A DNA stretch of 43,737 nucleotides from Alectoria sarmentosa (taxonomy: Eukaryota > Ascomycota > Lecanoromycetes > Lecanorales > Parmeliaceae). The position numbers and the translations under genes were made by a program. Location of the stretch: the NCBI GenBank assembly GCA_009733775.1, contig WOGZ01000282.1, positions 1 to 43,737 of the forward strand, written 5' to 3'. The notes beneath the pieces are model-generated. The model saw only the letters and a list, made by a program, of their open reading frames with translations. It did not search any database and was not told the origin of the DNA. Positions 35,389 to 43,737 of the stretch are shown here, one piece after another. The number at the start of each line of letters is the position of its first letter. The first letter of the stretch is position 1.

Positions 35389-36451
35389 GCGTTGGAGGGG
35401 AGGTGTAAGTGTGGAATGATCTATGCATATGGGGGGAGATGTGACATGTGTGAGGAGGAGATATTAGAGAGAAGGATGGACGATGAAATGTTTGATGGGT
35501 ACAATGAAAGTAATGATGCTTCTTGGATGAGGGATGATGCTATGTCGTTCATGGTAGCGTTCTCGCTTGATGATGTGTTAATGTACGAAAAGAACCTTGG
35601 TGATCACTTCTTGTCAAATACTTTCAGCTCACTTCAATACGCAGCCAATTTTCCCGTCCTTTGTTTGTCTCTTTCGGAGTAACTTTCCCTTCAAATGACC
35701 CAGCCGAAAATGCACAGCCGGTGCGCACATGTCAGGGATAATATGGTATCCATATTTTAGAGAGTCCCACCGGCTTCGACTACCAGGTTTTTTCAATTTT
35801 CAGACACCTCGCATGAGGCTATGATGCATAAAGGCTTCAGTAATACCAACTGTTCTCTCTACCTGCCACCTATAACATTTCCTCTATAGATTAGCAAGGC
35901 TTATCGGAAGCCTTTCGTCTTCTCATCATCAGATCATCATCTCATCATCTCTTTCCTGCAGTAGGCATTTCCATCTGCCCGCACGCCTGACATTCTTGGT
36001 ATATACCGCTTTCGTCCCCGTTTCCTCTCGTTGCATTCATGCTAGACTTGGGCCGTGTTCGAGTGAAAAGCATCGGAGCTGTTGCGTTGCTACTCGCGGT
36101 ACCATTGTACGAAGAATCTCCGTTTCAGCGGACGACATCGCACGCTCTCATCTCCCCCCTCCCCCCACTCTTCCCGCCGCACAAAGCGTGCATCGTGGAC
36201 CTGGAAGCGTGGCTTGGTTGCAAAAGATTACCGTTTTTTAGGAGGATCTGTCTCGACGATCTTAATTGGTCGAGTCGATGTGGTTGTGGTTAGCGACGTT
36301 GGACGCATTGGGCGCGAGTATCAGAGCGGGCAGTTCGTTCAAAACGCCTCCTCCCCGTCCCATGACCTGTTCATTGATCGCCGAGTCCGTTGCCCAGAGG
36401 AAGACGCCGATGCTGGATGTGCTGCCTACGTACACACGGTATTGGTTAACT
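35389..36451. other. Intergenic stretch, no supportable gene
   Basis: A 96-codon frame directly after the acid phosphatase-like gene (35392-35682) lacks an ATG start and reads as 3' untranslated sequence. Plus-strand frames at 36039-36579 overlap one another without motifs. An imperfect ATC microsatellite occupies 35,922-35,950. Confidence 0.45.
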
Positions 36452-37103
36452 TCAAATATCCATCATCTCATCATCAGCAGGTACCGTCCACCGCATCGGA
36501 AAAGAATGAAAACCCCGGTCTTGGGTATGTTCTTCTTGGGTATCCTCACCAACGGCATCCCACCCGGGCCGCCGGGTAGGCAGCAGGCAGTCCCTTTCAA
36601 CTACGCGTGCGGCGCCCCAGATGTCTCTGAAGGTGGCCGTGTCGCTCTGCTCGTAGCGGCCGGATCCGCGGCCGGGGAGTGGTTCGCGCGGGCCGAACCA
36701 GGAGAGCATGACGATGGAGAGGGTGCAGGAGTCTTTTGACATTTGCAATCAGTCACCCTCAACGATAACGATTACCATGCCCTCTTTGAACGGGGAAGGG
36801 CGATGGGACATGTATCTTAGTTTACTCACTGACGGTATACTCAGACGGAGTCCGCACCCACGGGTTCCTCGTTTCGGGATAGGAGCCTTCGGCGACGAAC
36901 TCGTACATCTCGTCGGGTCTCTGGAGCACGTGTTGGATGTAGACGCTTTGGATGGCCGTGAAGCAGTCTTCGATGAGGAAGGCGTAGGCTTGCCAGTCGG
37001 GCGAGCTGGAGCAGCGGTTCGTCGCGGTGAGGTTCGGGGAGGCGGCCAGGTCGAGGGGCGCTGCGAGTGCGAGGGTAAGGAGTAGAAAGGGGGTGAGTAG
37101 CAT
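36452..37103 (-). CDS. Small secreted four-cysteine protein
   Basis: Unnamed fungal family of small secreted proteins. Exons on the minus strand: 37103-36830 and 36732-36452 (intron donor gtgagt, acceptor aaaag, 97 bases), 184 residues. The start at 37103 was preferred to 37148 because it opens directly on a clean signal peptide, MLLTPFLLLTLALAAP. Cysteines are Cys31 (NRCSSSPDW), Cys47 (FLIEDCFTAIQ), Cys94 (SCTLSIVML, just after the junction) and Cys140 (VVERDCLL), suiting two disulfides. Conserved-looking blocks are TLSIVMLSWF, EPLPG, DTATFRDIWGAA and GWDAVG, which I recall from other ascomycete secreted proteins of unknown function. It has the size and layout of candidate effectors, but nothing here shows a host role. 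The last 35 residues are polar and may be disordered. Confidence 0.8.
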
Positions 37104-37431
37104 GGTGGTTGGGGAAATGATGAAGTATGAGAGGAAGTGAGTATACATGGCAGTTGTGCATCTTGATAAAGATAGGTGAGATTCGATGAACGTTCTCTCA
37201 GCAGGGAGCGAAAAGCCCTCAGCCTACCCCAGATCTCATGCGACTCGTGCTTGCGACTTGCGCGTGGGGTGAGAATCAGTCGCCAGCCCAATAGCGCGCA
37301 TCGCATCGAAAGATAACATCGCAATTGGCCCCAAATCCGATCCATTTGCACCCAGCTTGGCGATTTCCAACAACGCACGGGTTCCAAGACCAGTCTCGAA
37401 ACGGCAACAAGACTTTGCCAACACTCATTCA
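37104..37431. promoter_or_regulatory. Upstream region of the small secreted protein gene
   Basis: 328 bases between the OsmC-family gene and the secreted-protein gene, both on the minus strand. No gene or clear site seen; an in-frame ATG at 37148 offers a longer alternative start. Confidence 0.35.
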
Positions 37432-37995
37432 TCACTCCCCCGCCGTCAGTCCCAACCCCTCCTTCCTCAAACTCCTCACGCTAATCGTCGGCGTCTGCCG
37501 TATCGTCTGCAACACGACGCAATAGCGCTCCGTCAACTGTATCAGCTTCTCGACCTTTTGCTCCTCCGCCTCCGTATCGAGCGCAAACTCCAACCTCACC
37601 GCCACGAACCCGACCGGCGCGCTCCGATCCACCCCCATCGTCCCCCGGAAATCCAGATCCCCCTCCGCCCGCACCTGCCCTTCTCGAATGTCAATCTCCA
37701 TGGCCGTCGCGACGGCCTTGAGCGTGACCCCCGCGCACGCGACGAGCGCTTCCAGCAGCATGTCGCCCGAGCAGAGCTCGCCAGAGATGTGAGGGTCGGA
37801 GCCGCCGGCGGCGGGGTGCAGGCCGGCGATTTTGGCTTGGGCGGAGGAGATGGCGGGGCCGGAGTTGAGGGTACAGGCGATAGAGGTAGAGGAGAGGGTT
37901 CCGGTTGAGGTGAGGGTGAGGAGGGCGGAGGAGGGGGTGCTTTTGTAGAGGTCTTTTAAGGGGGCTTGCTTCTTTCGGAGGGAAGTGGAGTCCAT
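37432..37995 (-). CDS. OsmC-family protein, probable thiol peroxidase
   Basis: Single-exon gene of 187 residues. OsmC/Ohr proteins reduce organic hydroperoxides or peroxide with two cysteines. Here Cys87 lies in LLEALVACAGVTLKAVA and Cys159 in LTERYCVVLQTI, matching the two reactive positions of the fold; Cys75 is additional. The N-terminal part (residues 15-60) fits the beta strands before the helix, with a plausible IAGLHPAAGGSDPHISG loop. The amphipathic strand IDIREGQVRAEGDLDFRG and the region APVGFVAVRLEFAL follow the family layout. No organellar signal is evident, though the basic start (LRKKQAPLKDLYK) could act weakly. GC content of third positions is high, unlike the AT-rich block. 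Function in vivo (lipid peroxide versus other substrate) is inference. Confidence 0.85.
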   Translation of the reverse strand: MDSTSLRKKQAPLKDLYKSTPSSALLTLTSTGTLSSTSIACTLNSGPAISSAQAKIAGLHPAAGGSDPHISGELCSGDMLLEALVACAGVTLKAVATAMEIDIREGQVRAEGDLDFRGTMGVDRSAPVGFVAVRLEFALDTEAEEQKVEKLIQLTERYCVVLQTIRQTPTISVRSLRKEGLGLTAGE

Positions 37996-39919
37996 GGTTG
38001 CTGGGAGGGGAAGGGAAGTTGGGGGATGGTTTTAGGAGAGGAGAGGTGGAGGAGGTTGGATGGATGGTAGGAGGATTGAGGCGTGCGGAGAGAGGTGGGT
38101 ACTGATATATCTAAAGAGAAGGAGAACGTCCCCGCACCTTTTTCTTATCTCCGAGGCCCGGTAATTTATCGTACGTTTTCCCTAGCGCGAGATCTTGAGC
38201 TTTAAAACTCACATCAGAAAAAAATAGACAGTCAAAAACGTATCTGAAACTCTTCCCCAGCATGACTAAACGAAACCTCTTGATGCATTGTTGTATCATT
38301 AAAAAAGTAACCGAGAAAACGTCAGCAAATCCTGTCCGCAAATCTGATTCCGTGCCCCATCATCCTCAATTGCCGGACCCACTTTCTTGTTGATCCTTTT
38401 CTTTTCAGAGTCCCTTCCTTCCGCAGATTGTATAATGCCTAATTGAAAGATTATTTTACGCTCGTTGGCAATTCTAAGTAGGCAAGGCTGGCATAGCTGG
38501 TTGGATGACGCGTTGCTTCCGGCTAGCCTTCTGCAATAGACGAAACAAGTCCACTCGTTCCCTTCTCTTCTCTTCTCTTCTCTTGAGTCATCCAATGCGT
38601 TCCCGCGTTTGCTACATAGTGTAAGTGATCTGTAGACTGTGCGTTTACTCAGTAGAAAGGTATTTCGGCGCCAGAGGTAGACATTGTTGTGGTTTGGTTT
38701 GGGGCACTGGCCTGCGATGCGCTGGTTTTATGATATTCGAGTAGGTAGCTGCTCACTAGAGAAGAAGCCCGCAGATGGGCATCGGCGGACCGTTCTGCTG
38801 CGATACGTTCGTGAAGAGAATCGCTCCCTTTTCGGATACCAAATAGTCAAGCGGTGGTGAGATTCATCCAGCATGCTCTACTTCTTGCAAGCATATCCAT
38901 TTCTGCGCCGTCGATGAAGATCTCTGCCCAAGCGTCCAAAATATGATTTCGTAGATTTCGGACATCTCACCCAGTTCCGTTGAGATATGAATGTAAAGTT
39001 TTCGAGTATGGGTTTGTAAGCATCCACTTACGCTTCGAATGGGCCTTTTGTGACCGCATGGTGAACATAACAAGCGTTCTACCCGTAGACGTCAAAAGCA
39101 GAGAACGGGCCCGATTACTCATCATTCGACGGCACACTTACTCATCTCCACAAAAGACCTACGCATGCCAGTCATCTTGTTCGAAATTACCTCCTTAGAT
39201 GGTCCTCACTCCTCGCTTCATCAAGTGGATATTGAGCTCTTTGGAGTTAGTCCCGATGATTAGGCCGAGGCGATTGTAGGCGCTCGATCGAATTCGGTGC
39301 TGCTGTTTTGTAATAAGAAGCCATAGTCGTGAGTATGGCGCTGTGGGATCAACATTTGGTATGTTGGACAAAGGCCAGTGACGCATCATCTGTCGACGAT
39401 GGACTGCTTATACGGTTCTGTACGTAAGGATGCTGAGATGAGATGGAACGTGGTTGAAGTTGGCATTATCGATTAAGCAGATTCCTGTTTTTTCGAGTCT
39501 GCGAAACTGTAGAGACAAAGTAAGCCAAGGAAGGACTGGTAGTAGTACTTCTGTTTCCAGAACGGCACCAATATCAACCCTTTCGATGTCCGCCATGTCT
39601 CGGAGGAAAAGCGCGGCGAGATGGGCAACGCTAGGGTTTATAAAGTCTCCTACCTACACTGGCAGTCTCCTGCCTACGTATGTGAAATAAACTCCTCCTA
39701 CCTACTTTATCCCCCCAACTACCATCCCCACCCTTTCCGAAGCTTCACTCACGTAAGTTACCCTCCATCTTTCCATCTTTCCTGGGTACGTCATCACGTC
39801 TCAAACATCAGACCCTGTATGGATTCATGTGGGAGGCGGGGAACTATGCGCTGAATACGGCGACAGACGTCGGTGCTTTTTGCGGAGTTCGGGTGTAACA
39901 TGGGCCGTGGCGGATACGT
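37996..39919. other. 1.9 kb intergenic stretch
   Basis: No supportable gene. Frames up to 98 codons (38299-38595, -) have no recognisable content. A pentanucleotide microsatellite (cttct repeated about 4-5 times) sits at 38,561-38,584. An imperfect pair, cctacctacactggcagtct and tcctgcctacgtatg, lies near 39,650-39,682. Confidence 0.45.
38561..38584 (+). repeat. CTTCT microsatellite
   Basis: Four to five head-to-tail copies of a cttct unit in an intergenic stretch. Likely slippage-prone; useful as a marker, no function implied. Confidence 0.8.
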
Positions 39920-42443
39920 TCACGTCCATGCATCTTGAAGCATATCCCTCGTCCAGTCTACCGAATTAAGCCATTCCAAGAAGTCCGGCTCATCTTGCGG
40001 ACCTAGGATCGAGGATATAGCAAGATCAGGCGGTGCTGCGTCATGGAAAGCATTGTTCTCTGGAGGACATGAGATTGGTGGAGGCATATCGAGGACCTGA
40101 TCCAAGATTCGCTTGATGACTTTACGCATACGGATACCTATCATGTGTAAGCTTGGTCGTCATCCTGCGCTTTATATTGCACATGTTGTCCTTGCTGAAC
40201 TTACAGAGCGTGTAGTTGCCTTCCGAAGGGCGTACCCACTCCAAAGCGCCAATGAAGACGCTCAGGTTCTGGATTGTCTCCGAGCGTGGCAGAGATACTC
40301 GCCAATCTTGAGGGAATTTGGACTGCTTCAACAGCTCAACGCTTAGTATTGCAGCCGATGGAATACCAGTGTAGACGATCTGAATTGCTAAGTCAGCCAC
40401 CCCCTCCAAAACTTGGGGTGGACAACTCACAGCCCAGACAAATCCTATAACATGATTAGTAAGCTTGTCCCGGTTAGCACATAGTACAAGGATCCCATCA
40501 AGCATCTTTCTTGCAGTATCTACGAGATCCTGCTTGACGTCAAAAGACCCCTCGTCTGGCAAGCGGTCGATCAGGAATCTGTTTAGATTGAACTCCTGGT
40601 ATAGTGCCATTTGCAGACTGAATTGAAAGGCTGACATTGAGCGATGGCGTTCTATATTATCAGGCTGCCATTGCAACTCACGGGGCATCTGAGCGTATCT
40701 TTCTTCGGAGCGCCGCTTTAATTCACTGATTCGCTTTCAGCGAGGATATAGCTTTGGGCCGTGAAGTACTCACTCGCGGCGCAGTTGGATCTCATGAGTA
40801 CCCAATGGAGGTCCAAGAGATATTTCAAGAATTTCGTCTCTAATCAAGCTCATAAACATCCACGCTCGGCACACGGTGCTAGGATACGTCTTGCCGGAAG
40901 TGCTCCAGCCATTTGGGTCCAGTTTACTCCTAATGATGTCTAATTCTTCCCCTTCCGCCATGATCTCATCGTCACTCAGATCTAATGGTATTTGACTCGT
41001 AGTGTAGCGACGACTCAAAGCAGGTGGTCTCCCCATGAACGTTGCGAGTTGTTTGTCCGTGATGAATACGTAGCAGAAAAGACGTCTTCGGAATTCTGAC
41101 ACCATGAAAGAAGGAGATATATTGGTAGTTGGGGAATACGCCAAGTCGGCTTCACGATGTAAGCCGAGAGCGGTCACTGCACTGGTGTTGATAAGCTCTT
41201 GAGGGTTTTGAACGGGCAACACATTCGTTACCTAGCTAGGCCTCCATGCCTCCTCCAGACCTGTTGGCCTGGTTTCCATTAGTAAATTCGCGTCTGATGT
41301 GTCGTCCGGAAACATTTTTCCTTAATGGAAGACTTACTGGTGTCTCCTTCGTAAAAGCATTGCAAAGCATAAGTTGCTGACATTAGAGCTATCACGAAAT
41401 CGTTGACACAATCGATGTCATTGCACAGAGCTAAACAAGCCTCGGCGCACTCTCTTGATTTCTCTCCAGATTGTCTCTTATTCCACTCGCCTCCGTCTTT
41501 GTCAGTGGCAAATAGAGGATCCCAGTCTGCCACTGTCATAAATGAGAGCCCAAAGATGGTAAATAGATTACCAACAATTTCCCAACGTAATTTGTGGCCT
41601 GAAAATGACTCGGTCCATTCTTTCGTGCTGCTTGAAGCAGGCAGAGGGCTCATAGCGTTCTTACAGAGTTCTCTAGACACGATTGAGAGACGCTCGTCGG
41701 TCCTAGGCTCTTTCAAGTACTTTCCATAAGTTGACCAGATCGTTTCATGGCAGTAGCGAATGGTAAGTTCAGGGAGCATCACATCACACACAACGAAGTA
41801 ACGATCAAGCAGCCGATCGCACATGGTTCGATCCGGGTACCTATGCAGTATCCTTATCCCCTGGTCGATATGGTGTTGGCTCTCAAGGTTACACTTCTCA
41901 CGTTCGGGAGCCACCGGTTTAGCGATATCGTACTCCTCCAACACCGCGTTTGGTTGAGTAGAGAAATCCTCCTGCGTCTCGCCCAGCTTGTTTTCCCTGA
42001 ATATTGCAGAGTAGCCTGAAATTACCTGTTAGGTTAGACTGCATCAATTTGATGGCAGCATTTCTAGACATCGTGTAACAAAGACACTGACTTGTGGGCC
42101 CTAAATATCCCGCAGGTTGATCACCAGCGATTTTCTCGGCATCTGCTGAGGGACGATGTGTATGTACGTTTGGTCCAATCCAGTCGATAGGTTCCGTACC
42201 AACAGACGACACACTATTGACAAGCGAGCCATGTTCCGAGTCTAACATTGACGCTTCCGTATCTCCTGCAGTATGCTTCGACATTGGAGCTGGATGATAG
42301 ATGCAGCGGTATTCAATCTTTCTCTGAAAGCATCGTCCACATTTTGGCAATACATGGTCGCACTTGAGCTTCGACTTTCGACAAGGCTCACAGGACTGCG
42401 GTTTTCCATTCCGACGCAGAGTTGACTGGCCACGAAGCGACAT
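39920..42443 (-). CDS. Zn2Cys6 fungal-specific transcription factor
   Basis: Nuclear regulator with an N-terminal binuclear zinc cluster and a fungal_trans-type middle domain. Seven exons on the minus strand: 42443-42092, 42015-41338, 41268-41232, 41181-40774, 40725-40431, 40379-40205 and 40137-39920; 720 residues, all phases consistent. The zinc cluster is Cys18-x2-Cys21-x6-Cys28-x6-Cys35-x2-Cys38-x8-Cys47, a perfect match. Intron 1 removal gives GYLGPTSYSAIFRENKLG, a hallmark just before the regulatory domain. Exon 3 is only 37 bases and supplies SQQVWRRHGGLA, followed by SAVTALGLHREADL and the RRRLFCYVFITDKQLATFMG motif of fungal_trans. The C terminus ends in an acidic-aromatic stretch (DEPDFLEWLNSVDW) that could activate. 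Target genes are unknown. It is divergent from gpi19 with 192 bases between start codons. Confidence 0.93.
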
Positions 42444-42635
42444 GGCTGGCGTGTAATAGTAAATGCGAAGACATTGACTGGGGAACTTATTCTGTGAGCG
42501 CGGGTGTAGGCACCAGTAAGCCTCAACACCGTGCGTAATCAAAACTGATAGGGCTGCTAGTGTGTTTTCAAAATACACGCCCATCAATGATCTCTCTCGT
42601 CTGTACTTAGAAACCAGAGTCTTAGAAAACGGGAG
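42444..42635. promoter_or_regulatory. Divergent promoter of the Zn2Cys6 gene and gpi19
   Basis: 192 bases separate the two start codons, so both genes must share this strip or place control elements inside each other. I see no certain CGG-triplet pair of the type Zn2Cys6 factors bind. Confidence 0.5.
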
Positions 42636-43647
42636 ATGGCGCCGCAAAGGAGGGGCCGGATAGATTCCTTGTCACTCCAGAGCTTCGATTTGGCGCAACC
42701 TATCACACCAGCAGAAGAGACACCCCGAGCCCTTGAAATGCACCACCCACTCGCAAGCTCTTCCTCATCAGCATACGGAGACGAGGAAAAAGACGAAGAG
42801 GAGGAGGAGGAAGAAGATAGCGGCACCCAATCCCAATACACACTCGATGATGCGTCTTCTGATGAGTCCTCGGACGCTGAGTCAGACAATGGCGACGAAG
42901 GCCCCGGACAATTACCATTCCTCCACCACTCCAATTCCTCCTTCCTTATGTCTAATGCCTTTGCACCGCCATACTACAACAGACCGCCTACCCCCCTACC
43001 TGCCTCGCCTTCTTTGACGTCACTACTTCGGCCTCCATTTTCTACGACGACCTCGCGCCCTACGACTCCAGACAGCTCGGAGAACGACACACCCAATGAC
43101 ACCGAAGCGGCTGTTGCCAAGTCGGCTCGCATAGCTACGACTGTACCTAGGGCAAGTCCGAAGGTTCCTACATACGAGTACTACGGTTTCGTGCTGTACT
43201 TGCTCTCTTCTCTTGCTTTTCGTAAGTCCAATACCTTAACCCAAGGAGTGCCCACTTACATCCCCAGTGATGTACCTCCTCTGGTCTTACCTCCCCTCAC
43301 CCTTCCTTCACCAACTCGGTATTTATTACTACCCGAACCGCTGGTGGTCTCTCGCAATACCCTCTTTCCTCGTCATGACCCTCGTCTACATCTACGTCGC
43401 ATTGGCCTCCTACAACTCTGGCTATCTGACTCTACCCATGAGCAGTATAGAGAACATTGTCGATGAAGCGGCGCACGTCGCGGTGCTGGACAGTCATGGG
43501 CGTATACAGAGGAATGCTGAGCAGGCTGGAGCTGCAATAGGCATCGACGATGCGAAAGAGGTTGATTGGGGGACACTATGGAATCAGGGTACGGACGCCG
43601 TCATGGACGTGCCTATCGGCGGGGTCTGTGAGATTCTTTATGGTTAG
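42636..43647 (+). CDS. gpi19: PIG-P/GPI19 subunit of GPI-GlcNAc transferase
   Basis: Subunit of the ER complex that makes GlcNAc-phosphatidylinositol, the first step of GPI-anchor synthesis. Model: exons 42636-43221 and 43268-43647 (donor gtaagt, acceptor cccag, 46 bases), 321 residues. About 175 N-terminal residues are disordered, with an acidic run (EEKDEEEEEEEDSG) and Pro/Ser/Thr-rich sequence. The PIG-P domain begins at YEYYGFVLYLLSSLAF; the intron splits the first helix and its removal gives LAFLMYLLWSYLP. After YYYPNRWWSLAIP comes the second helix (FLVMTLVYIYVAL), then the conserved YNSGYLTLPMSSIENIVDEA. The long N-terminal extension compared with the human protein is usual in filamentous fungi. 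Confidence 0.95.
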
Positions 43648-43737
43648 GTTATTTAGCGTATTCAAAACCAGTTGGAATGTCTTGGCACTTTTCGTCGCTG
43701 CCCCCCCCATACATTTTTGTACTGTAGCAACAACATC

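Noticed and set aside
35392..35682. 96-codon cysteine-containing frame right after the acid phosphatase-like gene
   Set aside because: Starts without ATG four bases after a stop codon and lies where the 3' untranslated region should be.
36082..36739. 157-165 codon plus-strand frames
   Set aside because: They overlap the minus-strand secreted-protein gene, whose spliced frame has a signal peptide and family-like blocks.
1..43737. CRISPR-like arrays
   Set aside because: No regularly spaced identical repeats with unique spacers; the repeats present are LTR-like pairs and microsatellites, and the DNA is eukaryotic.

Overview
The window reads as nuclear DNA of a filamentous ascomycete (Pezizomycotina). 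Genes are split by short introns (about 38-97 bases) with GTRNGT-type donors, CTRAY-like branch sites and YAG acceptors. One gene is a Zn2Cys6 + fungal_trans regulator, a typically fungal architecture. The left end is an extremely AT-rich block with the marks of repeat-induced point mutation (RIP). The species cannot be fixed from sequence alone.

Layout. (1) 1-~12,795 is an AT-rich isochore with no intact gene. Two pairs of direct repeats are nested in it: an outer pair near 1,058/12,519 and an inner pair near 1,868/11,308. In the aligned stretches the copies differ almost only by C/T and G/A transitions, so I read it as the wreck of a long LTR retrotransposon (inner pair, about 9.7 kb) inside remains of a second repeat. 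(2) Base composition changes sharply at about 12.8 kb. Then follow mde1 (methionine salvage), an unknown membrane protein, a possible small single-pass protein, pho88/SND3, rad14/XPA and a Ser/Thr-rich Cys-flanked protein on the minus strand. (3) 20.8-24.6 kb has no supportable gene. (4) 24.6-35.4 kb carries an MFS sugar transporter, a large fungal multi-pass membrane protein with a frame change, striatin (pro11/ham-3) and a membrane-anchored histidine acid phosphatase-like protein. (5) 36.4-43.7 kb carries a small secreted four-cysteine protein, an OsmC-family protein, a seven-exon Zn2Cys6 regulator and, divergently, gpi19/PIG-P.

The genes do not form an obvious biosynthetic cluster. They are mostly housekeeping functions (methionine salvage, ER targeting, nucleotide excision repair, STRIPAK signalling, GPI-anchor synthesis) mixed with secreted or membrane proteins that face the environment. 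The gene models were built by hand: every join was checked for reading-frame phase and, where I know the family, for restoration of conserved sequence (for example the metal-binding His-Thr-His of mde1 appears only after splicing). Weak points are the 5' ends of the 13.97-14.85 kb, 19.5-20.8 kb and 27.1-29.3 kb genes.

No convincing previously undescribed system was found. The most worthwhile leads are the nested RIP-scarred repeats abutting a housekeeping gene, the frame change in the 27-29 kb membrane protein, two stop-free introns whose length is a multiple of three, and a family of small secreted four-cysteine proteins of unknown role.
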